Source: CAYPNF01 sp964411985 (GTDB lineage Bacteria; Verrucomicrobiota; Verrucomicrobiia; Limisphaerales; J093). From it: a stretch of DNA of 64,000 bases. Below the pieces are notes generated by a model. The model did no database searches. It was not told where the DNA came from and saw only the letters and a list, made by a program, of their open reading frames with translations. Shown here piece by piece: positions 9,634-17,259 of the stretch; the stretch's first letter is position 1, and each line of letters starts with the position of its first letter. Location of the stretch: assembly GCA_964411985.1 (NCBI GenBank), contig CAYPNF010000012.1, positions 1-64,000 of the forward strand. The letters are read 5' to 3'. The position numbers were made by a program, and so were the translations under genes.

Positions 9634-10401
9634 ATGATGAACAGCTCGTTCAAACTCAAAGCCAGCCTCCTTTGCGCCTTGGTTCTGTTCTGTCTGCTTG
9701 TGCCTTGGATGCTGCAACATCGAAGCCAACAGACACTCCGTGAGGAAAACGCCGCTTTGCGGCAGCAGTTGGCGCAACTCCAAAAGGACACCCTGAGCCT
9801 CTCCAATCGCGTCGCCCTGGCAACGAAATCCCCTTCGTGGAACAGCGACCGGCTTCGCGAGCTGCTCAGGCTCCGGGGGCAGGTCGGGGTCCTTCGAAGC
9901 CAAAACCGCGAGCTGGAGCGGGCTATCACAAGCGCCCGGGGAGCGACTCCCGATCGATCTGCGCAGTCCGCGTCGGAAGTGGGTCCACCGCCAGTTGCCC
10001 CGGCGCCATTTCAGCTACAGCTGGTCCTGGACGAGCCCGGAGAAGACTCCGACCGTCTGACCAACAATGCCAGCGGGGGCGGTGCGGAAGTCCTCCAGGT
10101 GCAAAGAGCTCCCTTGATGGACTACACCGCGATTAGCTCGGTCACTGTAACCAGGAACGGTTCGACCGGCGTGCCGGAGATTGCGATCGAATTCAGTGAG
10201 GTAGGCAAGGAACTGTTTGCCGCTGTGACCAGGGAAAACCTGAACAAACGGCTGGCGATCGTGTTGGACGGCCAATCCTATGCCGCCCCGGTCATCAGGG
10301 AGGAAATCACAGGAGGAAGGGCCCAGATCACCGGCAACTTTTCCGAGGAGGAGGCTAGAATCCTGGCAGCCAAGATCAGCGATGCCATGAAGCCCAAATG
10401 A
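9634..10401 (+). CDS. Membrane-anchored coiled-coil protein with a SecD P1-like domain
   Basis: A 255-residue protein starting at the double ATG at 9634/9637; an upstream in-frame start at 9595 would put hydrophilic residues before the anchor and is less likely. It has one N-terminal transmembrane helix (about 9-27), a coiled coil (about 30-110, 'LREENAALRQQLAQLQ'), a linker, then a C-terminal domain (about 165-250). That domain resembles the periplasmic P1 head of the SecD protein-export subunit: 'GKELFAAVTRENLNKRLAIV', 'DGQSYAAPVI', and 'FSEEEARILAAKI'. The rest of SecD (six membrane helices) is absent, so it is not a translocase. Role unknown; it follows pilM in the same direction after 199 bases. 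Confidence 0.7.
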   Translation: MMNSSFKLKASLLCALVLFCLLVPWMLQHRSQQTLREENAALRQQLAQLQKDTLSLSNRVALATKSPSWNSDRLRELLRLRGQVGVLRSQNRELERAITSARGATPDRSAQSASEVGPPPVAPAPFQLQLVLDEPGEDSDRLTNNASGGGAEVLQVQRAPLMDYTAISSVTVTRNGSTGVPEIAIEFSEVGKELFAAVTRENLNKRLAIVLDGQSYAAPVIREEITGGRAQITGNFSEEEARILAAKISDAMKPK

Positions 10402-10431
10402 ACGTTGGCATGGAGAAAGGCGGAGCCCCAC

Positions 10432-10449
10432 AGCGACGGCTTCGTCGCT
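10432..10449 (+). terminator. Hairpin downstream of the SecD-like gene
   Basis: A perfect 7-base stem ('AGCGACG' with 'CGTCGCT') and 4-base loop, 30 bases after the stop at 10401. No T-tract follows, so a factor-independent terminator is only possible, not certain. Confidence 0.35.
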
Positions 10450-10595
10450 TGCCACCCGTCACGAGCGTTTCGGTCGCCCGCGAGGGCTGACTGGTTGTAG
10501 ACTCTCGGGCAACATGGAACCTGATTCCCGGGTGGATGGGTCAGCCGTCGCAGTCTCCCGTCATTGCTGAGATCGCCGCGTTGGGTGGTGGGGAA

Positions 10596-10859
10596 TCATT
10601 CGTAGTGTGTCCAAAGGCGAAGCACCTTCACAATCCTCTGAGCCTCCAAGACCTGATACACCAAACGGTGCTGGATGTTGATCCTGCGCGAATAAGCGCC
10701 TTTCAAATCTCCGACAAGGGCTTCATACGGCGGTGGATCTGCATATGGATCCTGCTCGATAGTGGCAAGCAGTTCTTTGGCCTTTCTTGCCAGAGGACTT
10801 CCTTTCAGCTTCTTGGCATCCTTCTTCGACTGTTTCGTGTAAACCAGCTGGTAGTTCAC
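10596..10859 (-). CDS. yoeB: Toxin YoeB, ribosome-dependent mRNA endonuclease
   Basis: An 87-residue member of the Txe/YoeB family (RelE superfamily), which cuts mRNA in the ribosomal A site. The residues used by E. coli YoeB are visible: Glu46, Arg65 and a C-terminal His-Tyr (85-86, 'WTHYE'). The core 'GAYSRRINIQHRLVYQV' (54-70) is typical. The ATG overlaps the stop of the antitoxin gene by four bases (10856-10859), so the two are translationally coupled. The toxin looks intact and probably active. Confidence 0.93.
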   Translation of the reverse strand: MNYQLVYTKQSKKDAKKLKGSPLARKAKELLATIEQDPYADPPPYEALVGDLKGAYSRRINIQHRLVYQVLEAQRIVKVLRLWTHYE

Positions 10860-11098
10860 AGATCAATGTCGCGGCTGCAACTCTCCGGAGGTTCGGCCAT
10901 CCCCTCCATAATCGACTCACGCATTCCGGGAATGCTCAGAAGGTGGAGGGTCTCCTGGATCGCCCGCCAGTCCGATTCCCCCACGAGAACCGCGTTGCCT
11001 CTCTTACCCGTAATCTGGATGGGTTCGTGATCCGTGACCGCGGCATCGAGGATCCGGTAAAGGTTGTCTCGGGCACTGGTAGCGCTCATCGTCTTCAT
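10856..11098 (-). CDS. yefM: Antitoxin of the YefM/Phd family
   Basis: An 80-residue antitoxin for the YoeB toxin that follows it. The N-terminal half has the YefM/Phd DNA-binding fold ('SATSARDNLYRILDAA', 'ITGKRGNAVLV'), and the C-terminal part, ending 'SCSRDIDL', should wrap the toxin. The start was placed at the ATG at 11098, where the family similarity begins; a second ATG at 11089 is also possible, and a longer reading to 11227 has no family support. As in other pairs, the complex probably represses its own promoter; an inverted repeat lies at 11136-11170. Confidence 0.88.
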   Translation of the reverse strand: MKTMSATSARDNLYRILDAAVTDHEPIQITGKRGNAVLVGESDWRAIQETLHLLSIPGMRESIMEGMAEPPESCSRDIDL

Positions 11099-11135
11099 AG
11101 CCAAAACGTACGGAAAACCGTGCGCCACGCAAGAT

Positions 11136-11170
11136 GTTTTGCTGCCAACGTGATCGTACGATAGCAAAAC
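11136..11170. promoter_or_regulatory. Inverted repeat upstream of yefM-yoeB, possible operator
   Basis: Perfect 8-base arms 'GTTTTGCT' (11136-11143) and 'AGCAAAAC' (11163-11170) flank a 10-base palindrome 'ATCGTACGAT' (11153-11162). The element lies about 40 bases before the antitoxin start, where an autoregulatory operator would be expected. Binding is an inference. Confidence 0.35.
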
Positions 11171-11344
11171 CTTGATTGACTGCTGGGAAACGGCCAGGTC
11201 TTCCGTTTGTAACGTGTTCCATATCAAACGTTCTTTCGCTTAGGATACGAAGCTCAAACGTCTACTGCAATCCGTCTTCCTTCCCCTTTCCGAGCCTTGC
11301 ATCCTAGTGGTCCGGTGCTCCCCGCGTGACTCTGGAGGGGGCGA

Positions 11345-12277
11345 TTATTCCGTGACGCCCGAGCCGAGCTTGTAGGCGCTGCCCACTCCGAAGAAAAGCC
11401 AGAGTAGCGTCCATAGGCTCACGCTGTGACGGAGCAACAGGCTGTTCATTTCAGTGGAATTGAGACTGGCACGGAGTTCCTGGTCGAATTGCGTTCTCCC
11501 AGGTTTGCCTTTCACGAAATCCTGGAGCTTGGGCAGTTCTTTGCGAAACTCATCGAGATCGGAGTCTTTGATCGAATCGGGTGTAACCTGGTCGCCCTCC
11601 TCCGACTGTTGGGCAGCCAGGAGCGTGCGGATCTCCTGGTCGTTCTTGGCTTCGACGGCTTTCTTGGCGTAGGCCATGCGGTTGTCATAGGCTCCAACGA
11701 CCATTTTCTCCATGAGCTGGTTGAAGTAAGACTTGGTTGCCAGGAACTCGCCGCCAACGATCGCTACGAAAGCAAAGGCGCCTGCGATGATGCCCAGTTT
11801 CTGGCTGTAACCAGCCCCCAACGTTCGGCAGGCAAATCCGGTGGCGATGCCGACGCCCCAAGCGATAATGCCCAGTTCGAGGTGGGCGAACTTGATGAGT
11901 GCGAACCATACGAGCATGCCGACAAACGCGCCAGCGGCCGCTCCGACGGTTCCCATCATGATATTGGGCTCGCCGTAGGCGCGTTGCTTGGCCCCTGGCG
12001 CCGCAGGGGCGGCCCTGAACGGCGGAGGGGAGGAGCGCCGCGCTGTCTGGGGTTCCGGGGCACGGGGCTGAACCGGTGCCGACTCGGGTGCTTGGGACTG
12101 CGCTGGGGGGATGGACGGCGGGGACACTAACCGCAGGTATTCGTTGGCGGCCGCAGTGCCGTCCGCATTGCAGTTCGGGCACTGGATGGTGTAGGGAAGT
12201 TGGCCGTTGACGGGTTCGGCATCGAATTTATAACGGGTACCGCAACCACACTCGATTTTGACTTCGGTTGACATCAA
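11345..12277 (-). CDS. Membrane protein with an N-terminal zinc-ribbon-like domain
   Basis: A 310-residue protein of unknown function. The N-terminus has four cysteines arranged as a zinc ribbon (Cys10, Cys12, Cys33, Cys36). A proline-rich linker (about 50-95) follows, then three membrane segments between about 105 and 185 ('GAFVGMLVWFALIKFAHL', 'LGIIAWGVGIATGFACRTLG', 'IIAGAFAFVAIVGGEFLA'). A charged, probably helical cytosolic region (about 185-270) and one more membrane segment near the C-terminus end the protein. A second ATG lies one codon in (12274). The ribbon could bind metal or another protein; no family name can be given. It stands alone, divergent from nothing obvious. Confidence 0.75.
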   Translation of the reverse strand: MMSTEVKIECGCGTRYKFDAEPVNGQLPYTIQCPNCNADGTAAANEYLRLVSPPSIPPAQSQAPESAPVQPRAPEPQTARRSSPPPFRAAPAAPGAKQRAYGEPNIMMGTVGAAAGAFVGMLVWFALIKFAHLELGIIAWGVGIATGFACRTLGAGYSQKLGIIAGAFAFVAIVGGEFLATKSYFNQLMEKMVVGAYDNRMAYAKKAVEAKNDQEIRTLLAAQQSEEGDQVTPDSIKDSDLDEFRKELPKLQDFVKGKPGRTQFDQELRASLNSTEMNSLLLRHSVSLWTLLWLFFGVGSAYKLGSGVTE

Positions 12278-12458
12278 CTCTCCTTTCTCGCCGCGATTCA
12301 GTTTCCACTCCCGGTCCCTCCATCATCGGACGCCGCCTTGCCGGGGCGGAGTAACATCATGAGATGGAGTTATCGGGTAACCGCGCAGAATGTGATTGCC
12401 TGCTAACAAATTGGCAAGCGGGAAATGTGAAGCATGGATCCTGGACTTTCGCTGGTGG

Positions 12459-12481
12459 GCGATGGCTCGCTGAGCCGTCGC
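12459..12481. repeat. Palindromic hairpin element
   Basis: 'GCGATGGCTC' and 'GAGCCGTCGC' pair at 9 of 10 positions around a 3-base loop. The core 'AGCCGTCGCAG' recurs near 10552 outside genes, which suggests a short dispersed palindromic element. Confidence 0.4.
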
Positions 12482-12512
12482 AGCCAGACTCATGAAAGTT
12501 CCAGGGGTGTCT

Positions 12513-12541
12513 ATCCGCAGATGAAACCGATGAACGCAGAT
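12513..12541 (-). repeat. Dispersed 'ATCTGCG' intergenic repeat, copy 1
   Basis: On the minus strand this reads as units of 'ATCTGCG' and 'TCTGCGGAT' around a T-rich middle. A similar unit lies in opposite orientation at 28558-28587. Both are outside genes. Confidence 0.4.
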
Positions 12542-12695
12542 GGGTGCGATCTTGCGGGCCGATGCCCCCGCTGGCCAGTGTCCTGCGGAACTACCCTCCC
12601 TCGGCCGACTGGGCAGTCGGTGAAACAGCAGGCAATGGGAACGGTCAATTCCTCCTGCAGGTGGCCGCGTTTCACACTCTCTCGGCCATCCGCGT

Positions 12696-15440
12696 TCACT
12701 GGCTCACCACGATCACACCGTGGATGTCCAGTTTGGGAATGGTCATCCGTGCTGCCCCGTCCTGGTACTCAAAAGGCAGTGAAGTCCCTTCGGGTTCCAA
12801 CATGATGCGCTGCGGCTTGGATTCTGACCGAATCGTCACTTGGAGCGGTCCCACAGGCGGGATGGTGGCATGGATGGGTGACTGTACATCGGCGTGCGGA
12901 CCGGCGGTGTTGACGAGGTTGATAACCAGGCGTCCGTTCAGGCGATTCACACTGACGTCCACATCCGAGGAGCCCGTGACTTTCACAAGCGGGTTGGGGA
13001 AGACCGAACGAACGAGGTCGGTTAAAGGTGCGCGAGTGGTCTGAGAGCGTTCTTTCAGGTACTTTTGGCTGAAGGCGGTGGGCAGGCTGGCCAGCTTGCC
13101 GCTTCCCAGTGTTGTGACAGCTGGCGCGTTGGCCCCGGAGGTCTTGACCTCCTCTGGGAACAAGCCGGTGCTCTGGGGTCCGACCAAGAGCAGGCTTCCT
13201 CCGCTCCTCACGTAGCCTAGGAGCTCCTGTTTGAAGGCGTCCTCCAGATAGCCGCATTCCGGAATCACGATCAAGGGGTACTCCTGCATGCGACCACGCA
13301 GATGGTGCTCGCTGAGGACTTCGACGGACTGCTGGTCTTCCAACAATGCCTGCAGGGTCCCGTTGATTCGGCCCAGCTCGCGGTTGAAAAGACCGTTGAT
13401 GTCCCGGTAATGCTCTGCAGTGGAATAGAGCAGGGCGACTTGCGGCACCGGCAGGGCGTGGTGACAGACCGCTTGTCGAGCGCGGCAGAACTTGGCCACC
13501 TCCGCCATGGTGGGGAGTTGTTCCTCGTTAACGGAACCATCTCGCTTTTGGTTGAAGTAGGCCTGGAACCCGCCGCCCAACGCAAGGACGACCGCTGCTT
13601 CGCGCTGGATTTGGGGAACTGATTTGCGGTGGTTGCCTCCGACACCCGGCACGGTGGTGAAGCTCCAGGCCATGAGATCCCAAGGCTTGCCCTGGCGAGC
13701 CAGATAGCGGGCCGAGAGGCGAGCGGAATTGACACTGTCCTGGGGGGAATAGTCACCTGAAATCCAATCCACGGGGGCGCAGACCTCCTCAGGCATGTGA
13801 TCGGTGAATGCCCAGTTGCTGCACAGCTGCATCTCAGGATTCGTCTTCTTCACTTCCGCAATGTAGTTGCGCAGGTACTTTCGGAAAGTCTCCCGATGGA
13901 ACTGCAGGAACTCGTACCAATGCGGATCTCCGGGTTTGCGCGGCACGTCCTGGATCCCGGTGGCGGCCTGAAAGGCGCGCAGGGCTGCGGCTCCGTAATC
14001 GGGCATGGAAGCCCAGCACTCTCCATCCACCCACGCACCGTCCACGCCATAGACGCCAGAGAGCTCACGCAGTTGGGGGATCAGGAGCTTCTCGGCGTAA
14101 GGGCTGAAGAACGAGGTTGCGTTGCCGTTCGTTTTGCCGTCGGCATTGATGACTCCCCAGTCGGGATGCAACTCGATGGCCTTGGAATCCCAGACTCCGG
14201 AGTAGTGCATGAACAGGGACACCCCGTTTTCAGCGGTCACTTCACGCCACAGCTGGAGCGGGTCGCCGATGATCCCCGGGGCCTGATTGCCCACCTTGGT
14301 AGGATAGCTCGAAAGCCCTGGATGCCCTTTGCAGTCGATTTGAACGTAATCGGGGCGAATCTGGCGAACCACATTCTCCACCATGGCTCGGGTCGTGTTC
14401 TTGCCGACCTCCTTGCAGTCGGGGCCGGCGTGAAAGTCAAAATGCACGCCGAGGAAGCTGTCGGCCCGGGGGATTCGGGCAGTGCGGATGGCTTTGACCT
14501 GTCTTACTTGGGCGTCGGCCAGAGCACCGATCGGCCCGGCGGCCGGATCGTAATTGGGGCCCATATCGAGGGTGACGACGCCTTGCTTTGCCATGACCGC
14601 TTTGACCCACTGCGACCATTGCGCATCGGTCAGGCGCAGGTCGCGTTTTCCCCAGTTCGATCCGACATAGGTCAGGGCATGCCATTGGGATCCGTCCAAC
14701 CAGCGTCCTTGAGGCAAAGTATCCAGGGGTTCATTCAGTTCGCCCGCCGTGTAGTCCTCCGCCATCGTGTAGCGGATGACTTTGACTCCCGGGTTGAAAG
14801 TGACGATGGCTTTGGGATTCCCGTGTTTTACCGCCTTGGCGTAACGCTCAGCGATCGTTTCGCTGAAGTGGATGTGCTCATACCCGCCGTCAAACCACCA
14901 ACCGGACACTTTGTCTCCGTAGCGGTCGGACCATTCCTGAATGACCTCGCTCCATTTCTCAGCGAAGGCGGGGCTGAGTGGCTGATCCTGTTTTCCCTGC
15001 GGCAGCCCGTAGGCTTTTTGGGCGCGCTCATCCTGGTTAGGGACTTGGCAGGGTAAGTAGAGTAACAGCCGAATCCCTTTGGGTTGGAGCGCACGGTAGA
15101 GGTCCAGGGGAAGATCTCGGACCGAACAGCGTTCGCCGGGGGCATAGCCGGTTTGCTTGTCATAGGCGGCGTTGGGGGAATTGTAGAAACCGGAGTTCTG
15201 GCCTAAGGTGAGGACAAAATACCCCGCTCCCATTTCCTCCAACTGGGCGGCAAGTTTGTCCACGTCAAAGGCTTTGACCTTCTCCAAATCGGCCGGGTTG
15301 CCTGGGAGAAAATGCATGAAAACACCGTACCTGGCGTCTCGGAACCAATCGGTGTTCGGGTTGTTAGGCGACGCCTGAGCCAAACAAGAGAGGAACAGAA
15401 TCAGGAGTGCGGAGACGAGGTTCGATTTCATGGCGATCAT
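12696..15440 (-). CDS. Exported multidomain glycoside hydrolase, GH29-like plus second TIM barrel
   Basis: About 914 residues from the ATG at 15440 (next ATG 15431), just before a clear signal peptide ('SALLILFLSCLAQASP'). The first third resembles GH29 alpha-L-fucosidases: 'WFRDARYGVFMHFLPG' near the start and 'GWWFDGGYEH' (about residue 185), whose Asp sits where the GH29 nucleophile is found. A second barrel-like segment follows ('FLGVHFDFHAGPDC', 'GVDGAWVDGECWA'), then a Rossmann-like domain of the GH42 trimerisation/GATase type ('VALLYSTAEHYRD'), and a C-terminal beta domain. It probably cleaves fucosides or related sugars outside the cytoplasm, but the substrate is unproven. It is divergent from the oxidoreductase at 15595. 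Confidence 0.8.
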   Translation of the reverse strand: MIAMKSNLVSALLILFLSCLAQASPNNPNTDWFRDARYGVFMHFLPGNPADLEKVKAFDVDKLAAQLEEMGAGYFVLTLGQNSGFYNSPNAAYDKQTGYAPGERCSVRDLPLDLYRALQPKGIRLLLYLPCQVPNQDERAQKAYGLPQGKQDQPLSPAFAEKWSEVIQEWSDRYGDKVSGWWFDGGYEHIHFSETIAERYAKAVKHGNPKAIVTFNPGVKVIRYTMAEDYTAGELNEPLDTLPQGRWLDGSQWHALTYVGSNWGKRDLRLTDAQWSQWVKAVMAKQGVVTLDMGPNYDPAAGPIGALADAQVRQVKAIRTARIPRADSFLGVHFDFHAGPDCKEVGKNTTRAMVENVVRQIRPDYVQIDCKGHPGLSSYPTKVGNQAPGIIGDPLQLWREVTAENGVSLFMHYSGVWDSKAIELHPDWGVINADGKTNGNATSFFSPYAEKLLIPQLRELSGVYGVDGAWVDGECWASMPDYGAAALRAFQAATGIQDVPRKPGDPHWYEFLQFHRETFRKYLRNYIAEVKKTNPEMQLCSNWAFTDHMPEEVCAPVDWISGDYSPQDSVNSARLSARYLARQGKPWDLMAWSFTTVPGVGGNHRKSVPQIQREAAVVLALGGGFQAYFNQKRDGSVNEEQLPTMAEVAKFCRARQAVCHHALPVPQVALLYSTAEHYRDINGLFNRELGRINGTLQALLEDQQSVEVLSEHHLRGRMQEYPLIVIPECGYLEDAFKQELLGYVRSGGSLLLVGPQSTGLFPEEVKTSGANAPAVTTLGSGKLASLPTAFSQKYLKERSQTTRAPLTDLVRSVFPNPLVKVTGSSDVDVSVNRLNGRLVINLVNTAGPHADVQSPIHATIPPVGPLQVTIRSESKPQRIMLEPEGTSLPFEYQDGAARMTIPKLDIHGVIVVSQ

Positions 15441-15594
15441 GGTAGAGAGTCTCTTTCGATTTTGACAGCTGGAATAGCCAAGGGAAAGCAGCGGCTTGGC
15501 GAACCGCTGCCCACCCGAGGGAGTTGGCTGAATAACTCCCACGCAGAATCAGGCTTCTCTTTGGACTCAGCCTGTGTAGAATGCCCTGGTGTCC

Positions 15595-16977
15595 ATGAAG
15601 AACAACGTCACCCAACCTCATCTCTCTTCCGCTATGAACCGCCGCCGCTTCCTTCGCCAAACCGCAACCGGAGCCGCCACTTTGGCGGCCGTTCCCATGA
15701 TCGTTCCCGCGCACGTGGTGGGAGCCGACGGCCAAACGCCGCCCAGCGAGAAGATCAACCTTGCGGCGATCGGGGCCGCAGGGATGGGTGGAGCCGATCT
15801 CGAGGGGCTGGCTCCGGGCAACAATCTGGTGGCGCTGTGTGACGTGGACCGCCGCCATGCCGCCGGCAGTTTTAAGAAGTATCCCAATGCCAAGCAGTTT
15901 CGTGATTTTCGCAAGATGCTGGACGAGGTAGGCAAGGATGTGGACGCAGTTTTGGTCGCCACCCCGGATCACTGTCACGCGGTGGCTGCCATGGCCGCCA
16001 TCCAGCAAGGAAAACATGTTTATTGCGAGAAACCCCTGGCTCATTCGGTATATGAAGTGCGCCAGCTCATGAAGGCTGCCAAGGAGAAGAAAGTCGTTAC
16101 GCAACTCGGAAACCAGGGCCATTCTTACGGAAGCATCCGAGATTTCGTGGAGTGGGTTCAGGACGGGGCCATCGGGAAGGTGCACACGATCCACTGTGGT
16201 TGCAATGCCGTGAATTCAGGCATCGATCAACTCTCCAAATTGAAGGAGCAGCATCCTGTCCCCGATACGCTGGACTGGGATCTGTGGCTCGGGCCCGCGC
16301 AACAGCGGCCGTATCATCCTGCGTACCTCCCCGGAAGTTGGCGTGGTTGGACCCCTTTCGGGAATGGCACCGTCGGTGACTGGACCTGTCACGTTGTGGA
16401 CCCGGTCTTCTGGGCGCTCGACCTCGGCATTCCTACCACGATCCTCGCCGAGACGACCCAATACGATTTCAAAACCCAAGGTGACGCCTTCCCCAAAGGC
16501 GATCACATCACCTACGAGTTCCCTGCGAAGGGGAGCCGCGGCCCGATCACCATGCACTGGTACAGCGGCACCATGCCGATTCCTCGCCCGCCAGAGTTGG
16601 AGTCGGATGAAAAGAGTGTGGATACGGGGGCCGTGGTGATGGGTGACAAAGGCACGATCCTCTATGGGTCACACGGCGCGGGGAACGTCCGTATCATACC
16701 GCAAGCCAAGATGGACTCCTACAAGCGTCCGGCTAAGACGATTCCAAGGGTGCGAGGGCACCACCAAGATTGGATGGAAGCGATCCGTAAAGGCGGGAAG
16801 TCTGGGTCCGATTTCTCCTATGGCGGGCCGTTGACCGAGGTGGCCATGCTTGGTGTCATTGCGCTCAAGATGCCGGGTAAGAAGCTGGAGTGGGATGCAG
16901 CGAAGATGGAATTCAAGAACAACGCCGAAGCGAACGCGTGGGTCAAACCCCCTTACCGGGCAGGGTGGAGTTTATAG
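15595..16977 (+). CDS. Tat-exported Gfo/Idh/MocA family oxidoreductase
   Basis: About 460 residues. The N-terminus has a twin-arginine signal ('MNRRRFLRQTATGAATLAAV'), so the folded, probably NAD(P)-loaded protein is exported. A Rossmann domain follows ('INLAAIGAAGMGG', 'LVALCDVD', 'VDAVLVATPDHCHA', 'HVYCEKPLAH'). The 'CEKP' lysine is the usual catalytic or cofactor-contacting residue. The C-terminal half is the GFO/IDH/MocA substrate domain. Three starts are possible: GTG 15589, ATG 15595, and ATG 15634, the last right at the Tat motif; none has a good ribosome binding site. Members oxidise or rearrange sugars; the substrate is unknown. It is divergent from the GH29-like hydrolase, suggesting a common role in sugar use. 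Confidence 0.9.
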   Translation: MKNNVTQPHLSSAMNRRRFLRQTATGAATLAAVPMIVPAHVVGADGQTPPSEKINLAAIGAAGMGGADLEGLAPGNNLVALCDVDRRHAAGSFKKYPNAKQFRDFRKMLDEVGKDVDAVLVATPDHCHAVAAMAAIQQGKHVYCEKPLAHSVYEVRQLMKAAKEKKVVTQLGNQGHSYGSIRDFVEWVQDGAIGKVHTIHCGCNAVNSGIDQLSKLKEQHPVPDTLDWDLWLGPAQQRPYHPAYLPGSWRGWTPFGNGTVGDWTCHVVDPVFWALDLGIPTTILAETTQYDFKTQGDAFPKGDHITYEFPAKGSRGPITMHWYSGTMPIPRPPELESDEKSVDTGAVVMGDKGTILYGSHGAGNVRIIPQAKMDSYKRPAKTIPRVRGHHQDWMEAIRKGGKSGSDFSYGGPLTEVAMLGVIALKMPGKKLEWDAAKMEFKNNAEANAWVKPPYRAGWSL

Positions 16978-17010
16978 GGCCAACCCCCTAAGCCGTAACC
17001 ATTCAATGAA

Positions 17011-17166
17011 GAACAGGAGTCAGCGGAGATAGCAGAGATCGGGCTTGATCGGTCTGACGATCGAGATGGACGTATCACTTTCACCGTCCAGTGAACGCTT
17101 GAACGGACCGCGAGGAGCGATTCTGACTCCGTCTGACGGCTCTGCTCTCTCTGCTGCCTCCTGTTC
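17011..17166. repeat. Inverted repeat element downstream of the oxidoreductase
   Basis: Arms at 17011-17036 and 17141-17166 match at 23 of 26 positions when one is reversed and complemented (both start 'GAACAGGAG' read outward-in). About 104 bases lie between them with no gene. This could be a small non-autonomous mobile element or a genome-specific repeat; no transposase is present. Confidence 0.5.
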
Positions 17167-17187
17167 AACTGCATGGACACGGCTAAG

Positions 17188-17224
17188 GTAGGGCTGCGGT
17201 GTCCGACCGCGCCGCGAACCGTGG
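17188..17224 (+). repeat. Dispersed 'GTAGGGCTGCGGT' repeat, copy 1
   Basis: Shares 'GTAGGGCTGCGGT', 'TCCGA' and 'GCGAACCGTGG' with a second copy at 18868-18898. Both flank the beta-CASP nuclease gene and are non-coding. Confidence 0.45.
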
Positions 17225-17247
17225 CTCGCCCCTGGCTGAGGGGCGAG
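17225..17247. terminator. Strong hairpin between convergent genes
   Basis: A perfect 8-base stem ('CTCGCCCC' with 'GGGGCGAG') and 7-base loop, 13 bases beyond the stop of the nuclease gene on the minus strand. It probably ends that transcript; no T-tract follows. Confidence 0.5.
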
Positions 17248-17259
17248 ATGCTGCGAAGG

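Larger units (their letters stand above)
12278..12695. other. Intergenic region with hairpin and dispersed repeat
   Basis: No gene is convincing here; the short open frames on both strands lack family features. It contains an imperfect palindrome at 12459-12481 (10-base arms, 9 pairs, 3-base loop) and a copy of a dispersed motif at 12513-12541. Confidence 0.5.

Noticed and set aside
12434..12805. Possible small genes in the 12.3-12.7 kb gap
   Set aside because: They consist partly of the dispersed 'ATCTGCG' repeat and overlap the hydrolase 3' end; no family features or ribosome binding site.
13797..15056. 419-codon plus-strand open frame opposite the GH29-like gene
   Set aside because: Antisense shadow of a signal-peptide-bearing hydrolase gene.
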